A stretch of 64,000 nt of DNA from M2408 sp040386975 (GTDB taxonomy: Bacteria; Bacteroidota; Bacteroidia; Flavobacteriales_D; Crocinitomicaceae), in NCBI GenBank assembly GCA_040386975.1, contig JAZKEO010000024.1, forward strand, positions 62,001-126,000, written 5' to 3'. Both the position numbers and the translations under genes were made by a program. The notes below the pieces were generated by a model. It was not told the DNA's origin and ran no database searches. It saw only the letters and a program-made list of their open reading frames with translations. Positions 9,589-18,114 of this stretch are shown here, one piece after another (the first letter of the stretch is position 1; the number at the start of each line of letters is the position of its first letter).

Positions 9589-10875
9589 ATGAGCGAAACA
9601 GCTAAAATTGAACTCGACGGAAAAGTTTACGAATTTCCTGTAATTGAGGGTACTGAAAATGAAAAAGCAATTGACATCAGTAAATTAAGAGATACAACTG
9701 GTTATATCACTTTAGATACTGGATATAAAAATACTGGAGCAACAAAAAGTGCAATTACATTTTTGGATGGAGAAGAAGGTATTTTAAAATACAGAGGTTA
9801 CCCAATCGAACAATTAGCTGAAAAAGCAACATTCTTAGAAGTAGCTTATTTATTGATTTACGGAGATTTACCATCAAAGGATCAGTTAAAAGGTTTCACT
9901 ACGGATATTTCGAACCATACTTTGGTTCACGAAGATGTAAAACAATTCTTTGAAGCTTACCCAGCAAAAGCACATCCAATGGGAGTTTTATCTTCTATTA
10001 TTTGTTCACTTTCAACTTTTTATCCTGAATCATTAGATCCAAATAGAAGCGCTGAAGCGAAAAATTTAACTGTTTTACGCTTGTTAGGAAAACTTCCAAC
10101 TTTGGCTGCTTGGTCATATAAAAATGCAATGCGTCACCCATTTATGTATCCAAAAAATGATTACGATTATTGTGAGAATTTTTTACACATGATGTTTGCT
10201 TTACCAACTAAGGAAACTAAAATTGATCCTGTTGTTGTTGACGCTTTAAACAAATTATTAATCTTACATGCTGATCATGAGCAAAACTGTTCTACTTCTA
10301 CAGTTAGAATCGTTGGTTCATCACAAGCAAATTTATATGCAACAATTTCTGCTGGTATCGCAGCACTTTGGGGACCACTTCACGGAGGTGCAAATCAAGC
10401 AGTGATTGAAATGCTAGAAAAAATCCACAATGATGGTGGCGATGTTGACAAATGGGTATTAAAAGCGAAAGACAAAGATGATTCTTTCCGTTTGATGGGC
10501 TTTGGACACCGTGTTTACAAAAATTTCGACCCACGTGCAACAATCATAAAAAAAGCATGTGACGATGTGTTAGAGAAATTAAAAATCAATGATCCTTATT
10601 TGGCAATCGCTAAGAAATTAGAGAAAGTAGCTTTGGAGGATGAATATTTCAAATCAAGAAACTTGTATCCAAATGTTGATTTCTATTCAGGTATCATTTA
10701 CCGTGCATTAGGAATTCCAACTGAAATGTTTACCGTAATGTTCGCTTTAGGACGTTTGCCAGGATGGATTGCACAATGGAAAGAAATGACTGAAAACAAT
10801 GAGCCAATTGGTCGTCCAAGACAAATTTACACAGGACATGTTTTGAGAGAATATATTGATATTGACAAACGTTAA
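9589..10875 (+). CDS. gltA: Citrate synthase
   Basis: The 428-residue protein is full length for a type II (hexameric, Gram-negative type) citrate synthase and condenses oxaloacetate with acetyl-CoA at the entry of the TCA cycle in the cytoplasm. Visible hallmarks are G-P-L-H-G-G-A-N-Q (active-site His), G-F-G-H-R-V-Y-K (second His and Arg), and N-V-D-F-Y-S-G (catalytic Asp near the C terminus). An N-terminal beta domain precedes them (about 1-60). The gene is monocistronic, with its own promoter-like element upstream and a strong bidirectional terminator just after the stop. Confidence 0.97.
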   Translation: MSETAKIELDGKVYEFPVIEGTENEKAIDISKLRDTTGYITLDTGYKNTGATKSAITFLDGEEGILKYRGYPIEQLAEKATFLEVAYLLIYGDLPSKDQLKGFTTDISNHTLVHEDVKQFFEAYPAKAHPMGVLSSIICSLSTFYPESLDPNRSAEAKNLTVLRLLGKLPTLAAWSYKNAMRHPFMYPKNDYDYCENFLHMMFALPTKETKIDPVVVDALNKLLILHADHEQNCSTSTVRIVGSSQANLYATISAGIAALWGPLHGGANQAVIEMLEKIHNDGGDVDKWVLKAKDKDDSFRLMGFGHRVYKNFDPRATIIKKACDDVLEKLKINDPYLAIAKKLEKVALEDEYFKSRNLYPNVDFYSGIIYRALGIPTEMFTVMFALGRLPGWIAQWKEMTENNEPIGRPRQIYTGHVLREYIDIDKR

Positions 10876-10883
10876 TAATAATA

Positions 10884-10915
10884 AAAAAAGGGTTGAAAAT
10901 TTTCAACCCTTTTTT
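10884..10915. terminator. Bidirectional terminator between gltA and 10937
   Basis: A near-perfect palindrome of AAAAAAGGGTTGAAAA and its complement, with T runs on both strands. It separates the convergent gltA gene and the minus-strand gene that ends at 10937. Confidence 0.9.
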
Positions 10916-10936
10916 ATTTAATTAATTTTTTTATAT

Positions 10937-11332
10937 TCAATTTAAAACATCAAATTTTTTCATCGCTTTTTGATTCTCTGTTCTCAGCTGAAAAAAGTAA
11001 GAACCATTTGCAATTTTTGTTGAATCAAAACGAATGATGTTTCCACCCGATGTATACTCTTTGGAAGAAACTGTTTGATTTATAGAGAAATCGGCATTTA
11101 AGATCTCAAAATCTACATAAACAGGCTCTTCGCAAGTAAAATAAAATTCGATTTCTCCTTTGGCTGGATTAACTTCCAAACTGTTTAAAACACAGTATTT
11201 ATCTTTTGGGATTTCACCTTTTGACATAAAAGCCAACAATTTTCTATAAGCGATAATCAAAATCAACAATGCTAATGTAATTAACAATATCCCAACGGCT
11301 ACTTTTCCGTAGCTCACACCCATCAACATCAT
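10937..11332 (-). CDS. Single-pass membrane protein with Ig-like C terminus, unknown
   Basis: I do not recognise a named family. The 131-residue product has one strong transmembrane helix near the N terminus (about 9-30) and a soluble beta-rich part (about 45-131) containing N-G-S-Y-F-F-Q-L-R-T and ending F-D-V-L-N. This resembles FlgD-like or T9SS-type Ig modules, but the N-terminal anchor argues that it stays in the membrane. Its start overlaps the stop of the upstream 88-residue gene by 4 bp (ATGA type), so the two are translationally coupled. Confidence 0.7.
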   Translation of the reverse strand: MMLMGVSYGKVAVGILLITLALLILIIAYRKLLAFMSKGEIPKDKYCVLNSLEVNPAKGEIEFYFTCEEPVYVDFEILNADFSINQTVSSKEYTSGGNIIRFDSTKIANGSYFFQLRTENQKAMKKFDVLN

Positions 11333-11595
11333 AATGAAATAATTCCTTTAATTAAACTTGCTTTTTTATATTTTTCAATAATTGAATCAACATCCAACAT
11401 CAATTCTTTTGCACTTAAGCTAATGTATTTTCCTGTTTTTGAAGGATGAAGTACTATTTCAGCATCTGAATCAAAAAGTGCTGAAAGAAGAGCTACTGTT
11501 TCCGATTCATTTGGAACTATAAATTTAAATAAATACACATCTGGCCAATCAAGTAGGTCTAATTGTATTTTTAATTTATCTAATGTTTCGTCCAT
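11329..11595 (-). CDS. Small hypothetical protein, 88 residues
   Basis: No family recognised. The product is acidic and soluble with no signal or membrane helix, and carries a short L-D-L-L-D-W-P-D-V-Y motif near the N terminus. It overlaps the downstream membrane-protein gene by 4 bp, which supports it being a real gene and a functional partner. Its start codon overlaps, on the other strand, the ATG of a small hydrophobic reading frame (11594-11715). Confidence 0.65.
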   Translation of the reverse strand: MDETLDKLKIQLDLLDWPDVYLFKFIVPNESETVALLSALFDSDAEIVLHPSKTGKYISLSAKELMLDVDSIIEKYKKASLIKGIISL

Positions 11596-11715
11596 GCTAA
11601 AATTTATACTTTTTATAATTTGATTTTACTGATAACAATTATTGGTATAATACTCGTCGTAGCTTTGATTATTGGAATTTTTATTCCAGTAATTACAAAG
11701 CAAAAACGGTATTAG
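11594..11715 (+). pseudogene. Possible frameshifted one-helix micropeptide
   Basis: The plus strand between two minus-strand genes encodes a strikingly hydrophobic stretch. ATG at 11594 reads M-L-K-F-I-L-F-I-I and stops at 11621. Shifting frame at 11620 continues as about 25 hydrophobic residues ending T-K-Q-K-R-Y before a stop at 11713-11715. One extra T in the T run near 11618-11621 would join them into about 40 residues with a single helix and a positive tail. It may be a recent frameshift, a sequencing error or chance, and no database check was possible. Confidence 0.3.
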
Positions 11716-12293
11716 TACGTTTTAAAGAGCAAAGATAGTCTTTTCATTTCGCTTAAAACTTGTTCTGGCGGATTGTTTTTTTTGTTTACTAAATCTTGAA
11801 AATTTTTCCCTCCCAATTTATCGTAACGTCGAATTGCCGTTAACATTTCCATTGGATCGATTTCCTTAGTTACCAAAGTAAATTCATCCCAAGAATTGTC
11901 TAAAAACCAATTTGAAGCGTATTTTTTTTCCAATTCAATCAAGGTCAAAACTAAATGATTAATTTCTAAAGGATTCTCACAATTAATAATGCGTGATTTT
12001 AACTTTAGTTTTTCTGCGTGATACTCTTGGAAAGAATCTAAAATTGAATCTGTATTTGAAAAATTTAAAACAAAAGGCTTAAAATTAACATCACTGATTA
12101 ATCCCAAAACTGTTAGTGCATCGTTTAAAGTACTTATTTTTTTCAATCTGGAGGCAAACAGTTTCAACAAAGGAGTTTTTGACAAAAAAAACGTTTTTTG
12201 TTCAAATAAAAGTTCCTCTTTCGAATCTTTTAAGTCTTCAAAATCCCAATTATCTGGAAGATCAAAGTATTTTTCTGCTTCTTGAAAAGTCAT
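11712..12293 (-). CDS. Hypothetical protein, 193 residues
   Basis: No known family recognised. The product is soluble, largely helical in appearance and rich in Lys, Leu and Glu, with no signal peptide. It starts on the stop of terC (TAATG overlap of 1 bp), so it is very likely co-transcribed and coupled with that membrane protein. The co-expression is visible; any link to TerC function is inference. Confidence 0.75.
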   Translation of the reverse strand: MTFQEAEKYFDLPDNWDFEDLKDSKEELLFEQKTFFLSKTPLLKLFASRLKKISTLNDALTVLGLISDVNFKPFVLNFSNTDSILDSFQEYHAEKLKLKSRIINCENPLEINHLVLTLIELEKKYASNWFLDNSWDEFTLVTKEIDPMEMLTAIRRYDKLGGKNFQDLVNKKNNPPEQVLSEMKRLSLLFKTY

Positions 12294-13045
12294 TAATGTT
12301 CAGATTTACCTTTGTTTTTTCTCATCTTGATATTCAAAAATTCTACAATTAAGGAATACACCATTGCAAAATAAACATATCCTTTTGGCACTTCTTGATG
12401 AAATGCTTCCATTATCAACATGATTCCGATGGTTACCAAGAAACTCAAAGCTATCATTTTAATTGTTGGACGATTGTTTATGAAATCTCCAATTTGTTTA
12501 GCAAATAACATCATGATAATCATCGAAATAATTACAGAAAGGTAAATGACAATCATTGGATTAAATCCTGTTGAAGCTTTTAAGCCATTTGTCATACCAA
12601 TTGCCGTGATTACAGAGTCAAAACTAAAAACAATGTCAACCAATACAATCTGCATGATTACAGCACTAATTTTACTTTTTGCAGAAGCAGATTGTTCCTC
12701 TTCACCTGTAACAGCTTTGTGCATTTCAGTTGTTGATTTGTAAATCAAGAATAGACCTCCGAGCAACAACACCAAACTTTGTCCTGTGATTGGAATCTCA
12801 TAAACTGTAAATAACGGTTTTGTCATACTCATAATCCAAGCAGCAACGGCAAGTAGCATCAAACGAATAATCAAAGCCATTATCATACCCACATTTCGGG
12901 CATAACGCTTTTTTTCTTTTGGAAGTTTATCAGTAATGATTGAAATAAAGATAATATTATCAATTCCTAATACAATCTCCAAAAGAGACAAGATTAATAA
13001 ATAAAGTAAACCTTCGGGAGTAAATAAGATTGAGAAAAATTCCAT
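12293..13045 (-). CDS. TerC-family integral membrane protein
   Basis: The 250-residue protein has about seven membrane helices. The TerC signatures are L-E-I-V-L-G-I-D-N-I-I-F-I near residue 25 and V-D-I-V-F-S-F-D-S-V near residue 140, with the acidic residues inside membrane helices as in the YkoY/YceF group. Such proteins are linked to metal (Mn) export and to metallation of secreted proteins. It is the first gene of an operon with the 193-residue hypothetical. A -7 element TAATTTTG lies 14 bp upstream of the start. Confidence 0.88.
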   Translation of the reverse strand: MEFFSILFTPEGLLYLLILSLLEIVLGIDNIIFISIITDKLPKEKKRYARNVGMIMALIIRLMLLAVAAWIMSMTKPLFTVYEIPITGQSLVLLLGGLFLIYKSTTEMHKAVTGEEEQSASAKSKISAVIMQIVLVDIVFSFDSVITAIGMTNGLKASTGFNPMIVIYLSVIISMIIMMLFAKQIGDFINNRPTIKMIALSFLVTIGIMLIMEAFHQEVPKGYVYFAMVYSLIVEFLNIKMRKNKGKSEH

Positions 13046-13059
13046 GTTTGTTTTTTTTA

Positions 13060-13067
13060 CAAAATTA
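13060..13067 (-). promoter_or_regulatory. -7 element of the terC promoter
   Basis: The minus strand reads TAATTTTG, an exact match to TAnnTTTG, ending 14 nt before the terC ATG. No clear -33 element was seen. Confidence 0.45.
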
Positions 13068-13295
13068 ATGACATATTTAATAAATTCTCCTTTTCATGCA
13101 AAAAAGTGCTTTATTATTTTTGACTTTCTAGTTTAACATTGTAAATAAAGGTGAAATTTGAAAACATCAAGTATCGATTCAAGAATCAATACGAATGAAA
13201 TACCCCGAATTTGTTTGCATTCCTGAATTCAAACAACAAGTTGAAAAATGGTGAGTTTTTGCACTCTAAATTTGCAACATCAAAACTCTAAAATC

Positions 13296-13658
13296 ATGAA
13301 ACATTTAAAATCTGCTATCACTTTAGCTTTCTTTAGTCTAACATCAAATCTAAGTTTTTCTCAATTTTCACAAGAATATTGTTTCCATATAGAGAAAACA
13401 TCAAATCCTCCAAAAATCATTTCTTATTTGTTTGCAAACTATGGTAAAGAAAAAACAGAGGAGATTTTATTGAATATCAAATCTTATGAATTTGAGCACC
13501 AAGTTAAAGTTCTCTATAAAGATGAATTTTATACAACGATTGAAAAATTAAATCAACAAATTGATGAAGTAAGCGATTTGGAATTCAAAACAGAAATTGA
13601 AAATCGCAAACAAAAATTTGTTCTTTTTAATTCAATTGAAGAAGAATTAACTCATTAA
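13296..13658 (+). CDS. Small secreted protein, unknown
   Basis: A 120-residue product starting at the ATG at 13296. An earlier start at 13248 would add 16 residues before an otherwise perfect signal peptide and is rejected. The signal peptide is about 1-22, ending in a S-F-S-Q type site common in this organism. The mature part is charged and helical, with no family recognised. The next gene (13722) is a T9SS cargo protein in the same orientation, 63 bp on. Confidence 0.65.
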   Translation: MKHLKSAITLAFFSLTSNLSFSQFSQEYCFHIEKTSNPPKIISYLFANYGKEKTEEILLNIKSYEFEHQVKVLYKDEFYTTIEKLNQQIDEVSDLEFKTEIENRKQKFVLFNSIEEELTH

Positions 13659-13660
13659 TC

Positions 13661-13675
13661 TTCGACAGGCTCAGC
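13661..13675. repeat. Fragment of a TTCGACAGGCTCAGC-type intergenic repeat
   Basis: The 15-bp word TTCGACAGGCTCAGC starts 3 bp after a stop codon. It resembles a widespread intergenic repeat of the form C-TTCGACAAGCTCAG-G found in many unrelated bacterial genomes (from memory). It is G+C-rich compared with the surroundings, and only one copy is visible here. Confidence 0.45.
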
Positions 13676-13721
13676 TTTCTTAAATCAAAAGTTAACGAAA
13701 AAAAACTCTAAAACTATTCTT

Positions 13722-15197
13722 ATGAAAACCATTTTCTTTTTAAGTAATTTAATCTTCATTACACTTTTCAACCAACTATTCTCTCAATTCTCTTGTGCAA
13801 CAGCTGTTTCTGTAACAGATGGCTACACTTCAGGAATATTTACAACTCCTGGTACTAACTTAACAAATCCTGAAAATTGGATTTCAGCAACAAGTATTGT
13901 GGGAGAATCTTCCGCAGGAGCATTTAACAAACCTGATGTTTACATGTTTCAATATACCACTGGAGCAGTTGCTGGAGAATCTTTTTATTTCACAATCGAA
14001 TGTGATTATGCAGTTGACGGTGAACATTCTTTAGGTGTTTGGACAGGTTGTGCTGGTTCAACTTTAACAAATTGTTTCACATCAACCTATGAATTCGAAA
14101 ATGTTATAGGTGTTTGTGCTCAAAATTTGTTGGCAAATACAACATATTACATCGGAGTTGGAAAAGAGTGGGCTTCTACAGCTTTAACAGTAGCTGGAAT
14201 TTCTTCAAGAAAATTAAAGTTTAAGGTATTAGATTTTACAGTTGAAACTTCCACGACAATTCCTGCAGATGATTGTGCTACTGCATCTGTTATAAACGTA
14301 GCCGATCCTTACGAAGGTTCCACGCGTTGTAATTATACCGTTTCTGCTGGAAGTCCATCAGCTTGTGGAATGTCAATAGACAACGATTCTTGGATGAAAT
14401 TTACCGCTGGTTCAACAACAGTTGTAATCGATTATGCTGTTTCAAATTGTACGAATAATTACGGCGTTCAACTTTCAGTTTTTAGCGGTTCGTGTGGAGC
14501 AATGAGTTTATTGGCAGGAAGTTGCGTAAATTATGCTTCGAATAATAGCACCGGAACTTGGACTTTTACAGGCTTAACAATTGGAAATACCTATTTCATT
14601 CGTACAGATGGTTATGCGGGAGATTTGTGTTCTTATTCTTTTTCTCCAGTTTCAGGAGTAATCATTTTACCGATTGAATTGGCATCTTTTGAAGTTGAAA
14701 CGTTGGAAAGTGGCTACAATAAATTAAAATGGATAACAGCAAGCGAGAGAAATAGCGATTATTTTGAAATTGAAAAATCTACAAATGGCATTGATTTTTA
14801 TAGCATTGGAAAAGTTGATGCTAAAGGAAATTCAACAGAAAAACTAAGTTATTATGAATTTGACAAAGCATTAAACTCATCAGAAACATATTACCGCTTG
14901 AAATTGCTTGATTTAAACGCCTCTTACACTTATTCGAATGTTGTAAGTGTGAAAAATAAATTCTCAAAAGAATTGACTGTTTACCCTAATCCTTCACAAG
15001 ATGGACTATTTAATCTTGAGAATTTTGATGCATTTGATTTAGTTTCCGTTTACAGCAATGAAGGTGTTTTAATTGAAGAAAGAAAAATCGATTCTAACTT
15101 GAAACTGGATTTATCCCAGTTGAAAAATGGAATTTATCACTTAAAAATTTCAAATAAATTTGAAGTTATAAATCAGAAGATTGTTTTAAATCAATAA
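13722..15197 (+). CDS. T9SS-exported surface protein, unknown
   Basis: A 491-residue secreted protein with a signal peptide (about 1-22) and two Cys-rich beta modules (about 25-185 and 185-325), each with paired Cys residues (for example D-D-C-A-T-A and S-P-S-A-C-G-M). A linker of the I-E-L-A-S-F-E type common in T9SS proteins follows (about 318-410), then a T9SS sorting domain (about 418-491, with V-Y-P-N-P-S-Q-D-G). No catalytic motif is seen, so it is probably an adhesin or binding protein. It converges on the AraC-type regulator gene with only 5 bp between the stops. Confidence 0.85.
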   Translation: MKTIFFLSNLIFITLFNQLFSQFSCATAVSVTDGYTSGIFTTPGTNLTNPENWISATSIVGESSAGAFNKPDVYMFQYTTGAVAGESFYFTIECDYAVDGEHSLGVWTGCAGSTLTNCFTSTYEFENVIGVCAQNLLANTTYYIGVGKEWASTALTVAGISSRKLKFKVLDFTVETSTTIPADDCATASVINVADPYEGSTRCNYTVSAGSPSACGMSIDNDSWMKFTAGSTTVVIDYAVSNCTNNYGVQLSVFSGSCGAMSLLAGSCVNYASNNSTGTWTFTGLTIGNTYFIRTDGYAGDLCSYSFSPVSGVIILPIELASFEVETLESGYNKLKWITASERNSDYFEIEKSTNGIDFYSIGKVDAKGNSTEKLSYYEFDKALNSSETYYRLKLLDLNASYTYSNVVSVKNKFSKELTVYPNPSQDGLFNLENFDAFDLVSVYSNEGVLIEERKIDSNLKLDLSQLKNGIYHLKISNKFEVINQKIVLNQ

Positions 15198-15202
15198 TTC
15201 TC

Positions 15203-16342
15203 TCAATTCAAATTTGCTTTCATAAAAGAAGAAGGTGTTTGCCCAGTTACTTTTTTAAACGCTGAATTAAAAGACGATTTTGATTTGAAACCTGAATTTT
15301 GAGCTAAAGTTTCAATCGTGTAATTTGAACTATTACTCAACAAATGTGTTTTAACTTCTTCTACGCGATATTCGTTAATGAAGTTGATGAAATTTTGTTT
15401 AAACTCTGAATTGATTACGTGAGAAAGGTATTTTGTGTTTGTACTTAAATCTTTTGACAATTTAAAAATCGTTAAATCTTGATCAATAAACGGCTTTTCT
15501 GTCTCCATAAATTCTTTTAGTTTCGACTTCAATTCTTGAAATAATTGTAATTGACTTTCTGTAAATACCTCATCAGTAACAAGTTCACTTTCTTCTTCAT
15601 TGTTTTCTTCATTTGATACATTTCTTCTCGAATCAAGAGAGATTTCTTTTTGCCTCATGGCTTTATTTCCAATGTACAAAATATATAAAATCAACACACT
15701 ATAAAAAATCACATCAGAAATTTTTCCTTTAATTATTTCTGTTGAAATCAAACCTAAAACAAGAAAAACATAGCCATAAATCATCACTTTTACCCAATTC
15801 AAATCAACTCGTTCTGAATAGGAAAAATAATTTTGAACATTTTTCTGGTGACGCTTTAAAGCTAAAAAAGACAAAGTGATATAAATAATATTTAAGGCTA
15901 AAAAGCCAACTGTCATGGTAAGCATCACAAAATACGTGAGAATTGCCAAAACTTGTTTTTGAGAAAAAACAAAAACAATAAACATCAAAATAAAAACAAT
16001 CGAACTTATGACAATAGGAGTTAAATAATGTTTAAGATTGCTTTTTTTCTCAGAAATTAAAGTTAATTTTTTCTGATAAATCCACAAATTTACTGGCATC
16101 ATGAGAATTGAAAAAATCAAAACTGGGACAAAAAATTTAATCACAAAATTCATTTTTATTCTAAGTAAAAAATAAAAAAGAATGATGAAAGTAATATTCA
16201 ATAAATAAAAAGTAAAAAAATTTTTGGCTTTGGACTTTGTTTTTAAAGTAAAAACTTGAAACGAATAAAGCAAGCCTAAAATCAAAGCAATTAAGCTCAG
16301 AATATCAGCTAAAGAAAAATTTATGGCAACTTGTTCTTCCAT
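15203..16342 (-). CDS. Membrane-anchored AraC-family transcriptional regulator
   Basis: The 379-residue protein has an N-terminal half of about seven hydrophobic helices (to about 230), an acidic linker (E-E-N-N-E-E-E-S) and a C-terminal AraC HTH domain (about 275-375) with two helix-turn-helix units, the second ending in the family signature F-K-K-V-T-G-Q-T-P-S-S. This architecture is common in Bacteroidota and suggests that a membrane signal is passed to DNA binding; targets are unknown. The gene is separated from menD by 43 bp and could be transcribed separately. Confidence 0.88.
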   Translation of the reverse strand: MEEQVAINFSLADILSLIALILGLLYSFQVFTLKTKSKAKNFFTFYLLNITFIILFYFLLRIKMNFVIKFFVPVLIFSILMMPVNLWIYQKKLTLISEKKSNLKHYLTPIVISSIVFILMFIVFVFSQKQVLAILTYFVMLTMTVGFLALNIIYITLSFLALKRHQKNVQNYFSYSERVDLNWVKVMIYGYVFLVLGLISTEIIKGKISDVIFYSVLILYILYIGNKAMRQKEISLDSRRNVSNEENNEEESELVTDEVFTESQLQLFQELKSKLKEFMETEKPFIDQDLTIFKLSKDLSTNTKYLSHVINSEFKQNFINFINEYRVEEVKTHLLSNSSNYTIETLAQNSGFKSKSSFNSAFKKVTGQTPSSFMKANLN

Positions 16343-16385
16343 TTTAATAAATCATTTTCAGTGAGCTAATATTACAAAATAATCA

Positions 16386-18101
16386 TCAAACTTTTATTTT
16401 TTCAAAAAAATCTTTCAAAATAGACTCATTCTCAGATGCTGAAGTGAAAATTTCCATCAATTTTGGTTTTCCCTTCGCTTCAAACTGATAAAAATCTTCA
16501 ATTTGATTATCAATTTCCTTAAAATTTGTTGCTCTGAAATAAGAGATTCCAAAAGCTTTGCAAATCGATTCTGCTGAAAAATTGTTGTTGAACACAAAAA
16601 AATCATTCAATTCTTCCGTTGAGTCTGGACCAGGAATAATTTTAAAAATGCTTCCTCCCCCATTGTTTATTAAGAAAATTCTGAAATTCGGCGTTAAATT
16701 ATGATTCCAAAAAGCATTACTGTCATAAAAAAACGACATATCGCCGGTAATCAAGGTATTCCAATCGTCTTTTTTGACAAATGAAGCTCCAGCTGCGGTA
16801 CTCGTACTTCCATCAATTCCACTTGTACCACGATTTGACCAATATGAAATACTCAAAATAGGATCAAAAAGTAAGGAATATCGTATTACCGAACTATTTG
16901 CAAGGTGTAACAATGAATTTTCTGGAATACAATCTAAAATTTGATTGAAAACTGCTAAATCAGAAAATTTTGTATTGTTTTCAAAATAGTTTTTGGCTTT
17001 TTCTTGAATTAAATAATCTTTTTGTTTCCATTTTAAGGAAAATCGTTCATCAAATGTATTTGGTTCAACAATTTTGTTTAATTCTCTAAAAAATGTTAAC
17101 TCATCTAACACAAATGAATGTGTTAAGGACTGAAAAGTATCCATAAATGGAAAATTCAAACCTACTTTCCACGTTTCTTTTATCTCCGTTTTTCTTAAAA
17201 AAGCTTTAATTCGTTTTGAAACAATCGCTCCACCAAGTACGATCAATAAGTCTGGCGAAAAATTTTCAATTTCATCTTCACTTATTGAATTTAAGGTTCT
17301 ATCGATACAATGAATGAAACTCGAATTTACCAAATTTGAGGTGTTTTCAACCAAAATAACAAGTGATGAATCCTTACTTAATTTTTTTAATTCTTCTTGA
17401 AGCAAATTATTAGGACTTAGCTGTCCGCAAAAAATCATTTTTTTAGGAAATTTTTTCCACGAATCTTTCAAATGTTGAATTTGATTCGAATTCAAGCTGT
17501 AAACTGGCGTTTCAATTTTTAGAACCGACTTTTTTTCGTTTTTTGGTTTAAAATCAATTTCTTCTTTTTGGTACAAAGGTTCATTAAATCCAAAATTAAA
17601 ATGAATTGGTCCTTTAGATTCTGAAATTGCTTTTGAAAAAGCCGTAGCTGTTTCTCGTTTTAAATACCAAGAGTAATCGTCAGAAACTAAAGTATCATCG
17701 AAACTTGCACTGTAATTTATGTGGTTTTTAAATAATTCATGTTGTACAATAGTCTGTCCATCGCCTTGATTTACCCAAATTTGTGGTCTATCAGCCGTTA
17801 TGACAATCAATGGAATTCGCTGATAATAAGCTTCAGCCACTGCAGGATAATAATTTAAAGGTGCAGAACCAGAAGTACACAAAACAGCTACCAAATCATT
17901 CGTTTGTTGTGCCATTCCCATCGCGAAAAAAGCTGCGACACGTTCATCTGGAACAACAATACACTCAATTTCAGAATGTTGATTAAAAGCAATAATCAAA
18001 GGTGCATTTCTTGAACCTGGTGAAACTACAACGTGTTTTAAACCGTAAGTCACACATAAATCAACAAATAATTGGACATTCTTTTTTGCACTTGAAATCA
18101 T
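16386..18101 (-). CDS. menD: MenD, SEPHCHC synthase
   Basis: The 571-residue thiamine-diphosphate enzyme adds a succinic-semialdehyde unit from 2-oxoglutarate to isochorismate in menaquinone synthesis. The N-terminal pyrimidine-binding domain shows V-S-P-G-S-R-N-A-P-L near residue 25 and D-E-R-V-A-A-F-F with the catalytic Glu. The C-terminal pyrophosphate-binding domain shows G-D-M-S-F-F-Y-D-S-N-A and N-N-G-G-G-S-I-F. Length is normal for the family. It follows menF with 13 bp between, in a menI-menF-menD operon. Confidence 0.95.
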   Translation of the reverse strand: MISSAKKNVQLFVDLCVTYGLKHVVVSPGSRNAPLIIAFNQHSEIECIVVPDERVAAFFAMGMAQQTNDLVAVLCTSGSAPLNYYPAVAEAYYQRIPLIVITADRPQIWVNQGDGQTIVQHELFKNHINYSASFDDTLVSDDYSWYLKRETATAFSKAISESKGPIHFNFGFNEPLYQKEEIDFKPKNEKKSVLKIETPVYSLNSNQIQHLKDSWKKFPKKMIFCGQLSPNNLLQEELKKLSKDSSLVILVENTSNLVNSSFIHCIDRTLNSISEDEIENFSPDLLIVLGGAIVSKRIKAFLRKTEIKETWKVGLNFPFMDTFQSLTHSFVLDELTFFRELNKIVEPNTFDERFSLKWKQKDYLIQEKAKNYFENNTKFSDLAVFNQILDCIPENSLLHLANSSVIRYSLLFDPILSISYWSNRGTSGIDGSTSTAAGASFVKKDDWNTLITGDMSFFYDSNAFWNHNLTPNFRIFLINNGGGSIFKIIPGPDSTEELNDFFVFNNNFSAESICKAFGISYFRATNFKEIDNQIEDFYQFEAKGKPKLMEIFTSASENESILKDFFEKIKV

Positions 18102-18114
18102 TTCGCTTTGCTTG

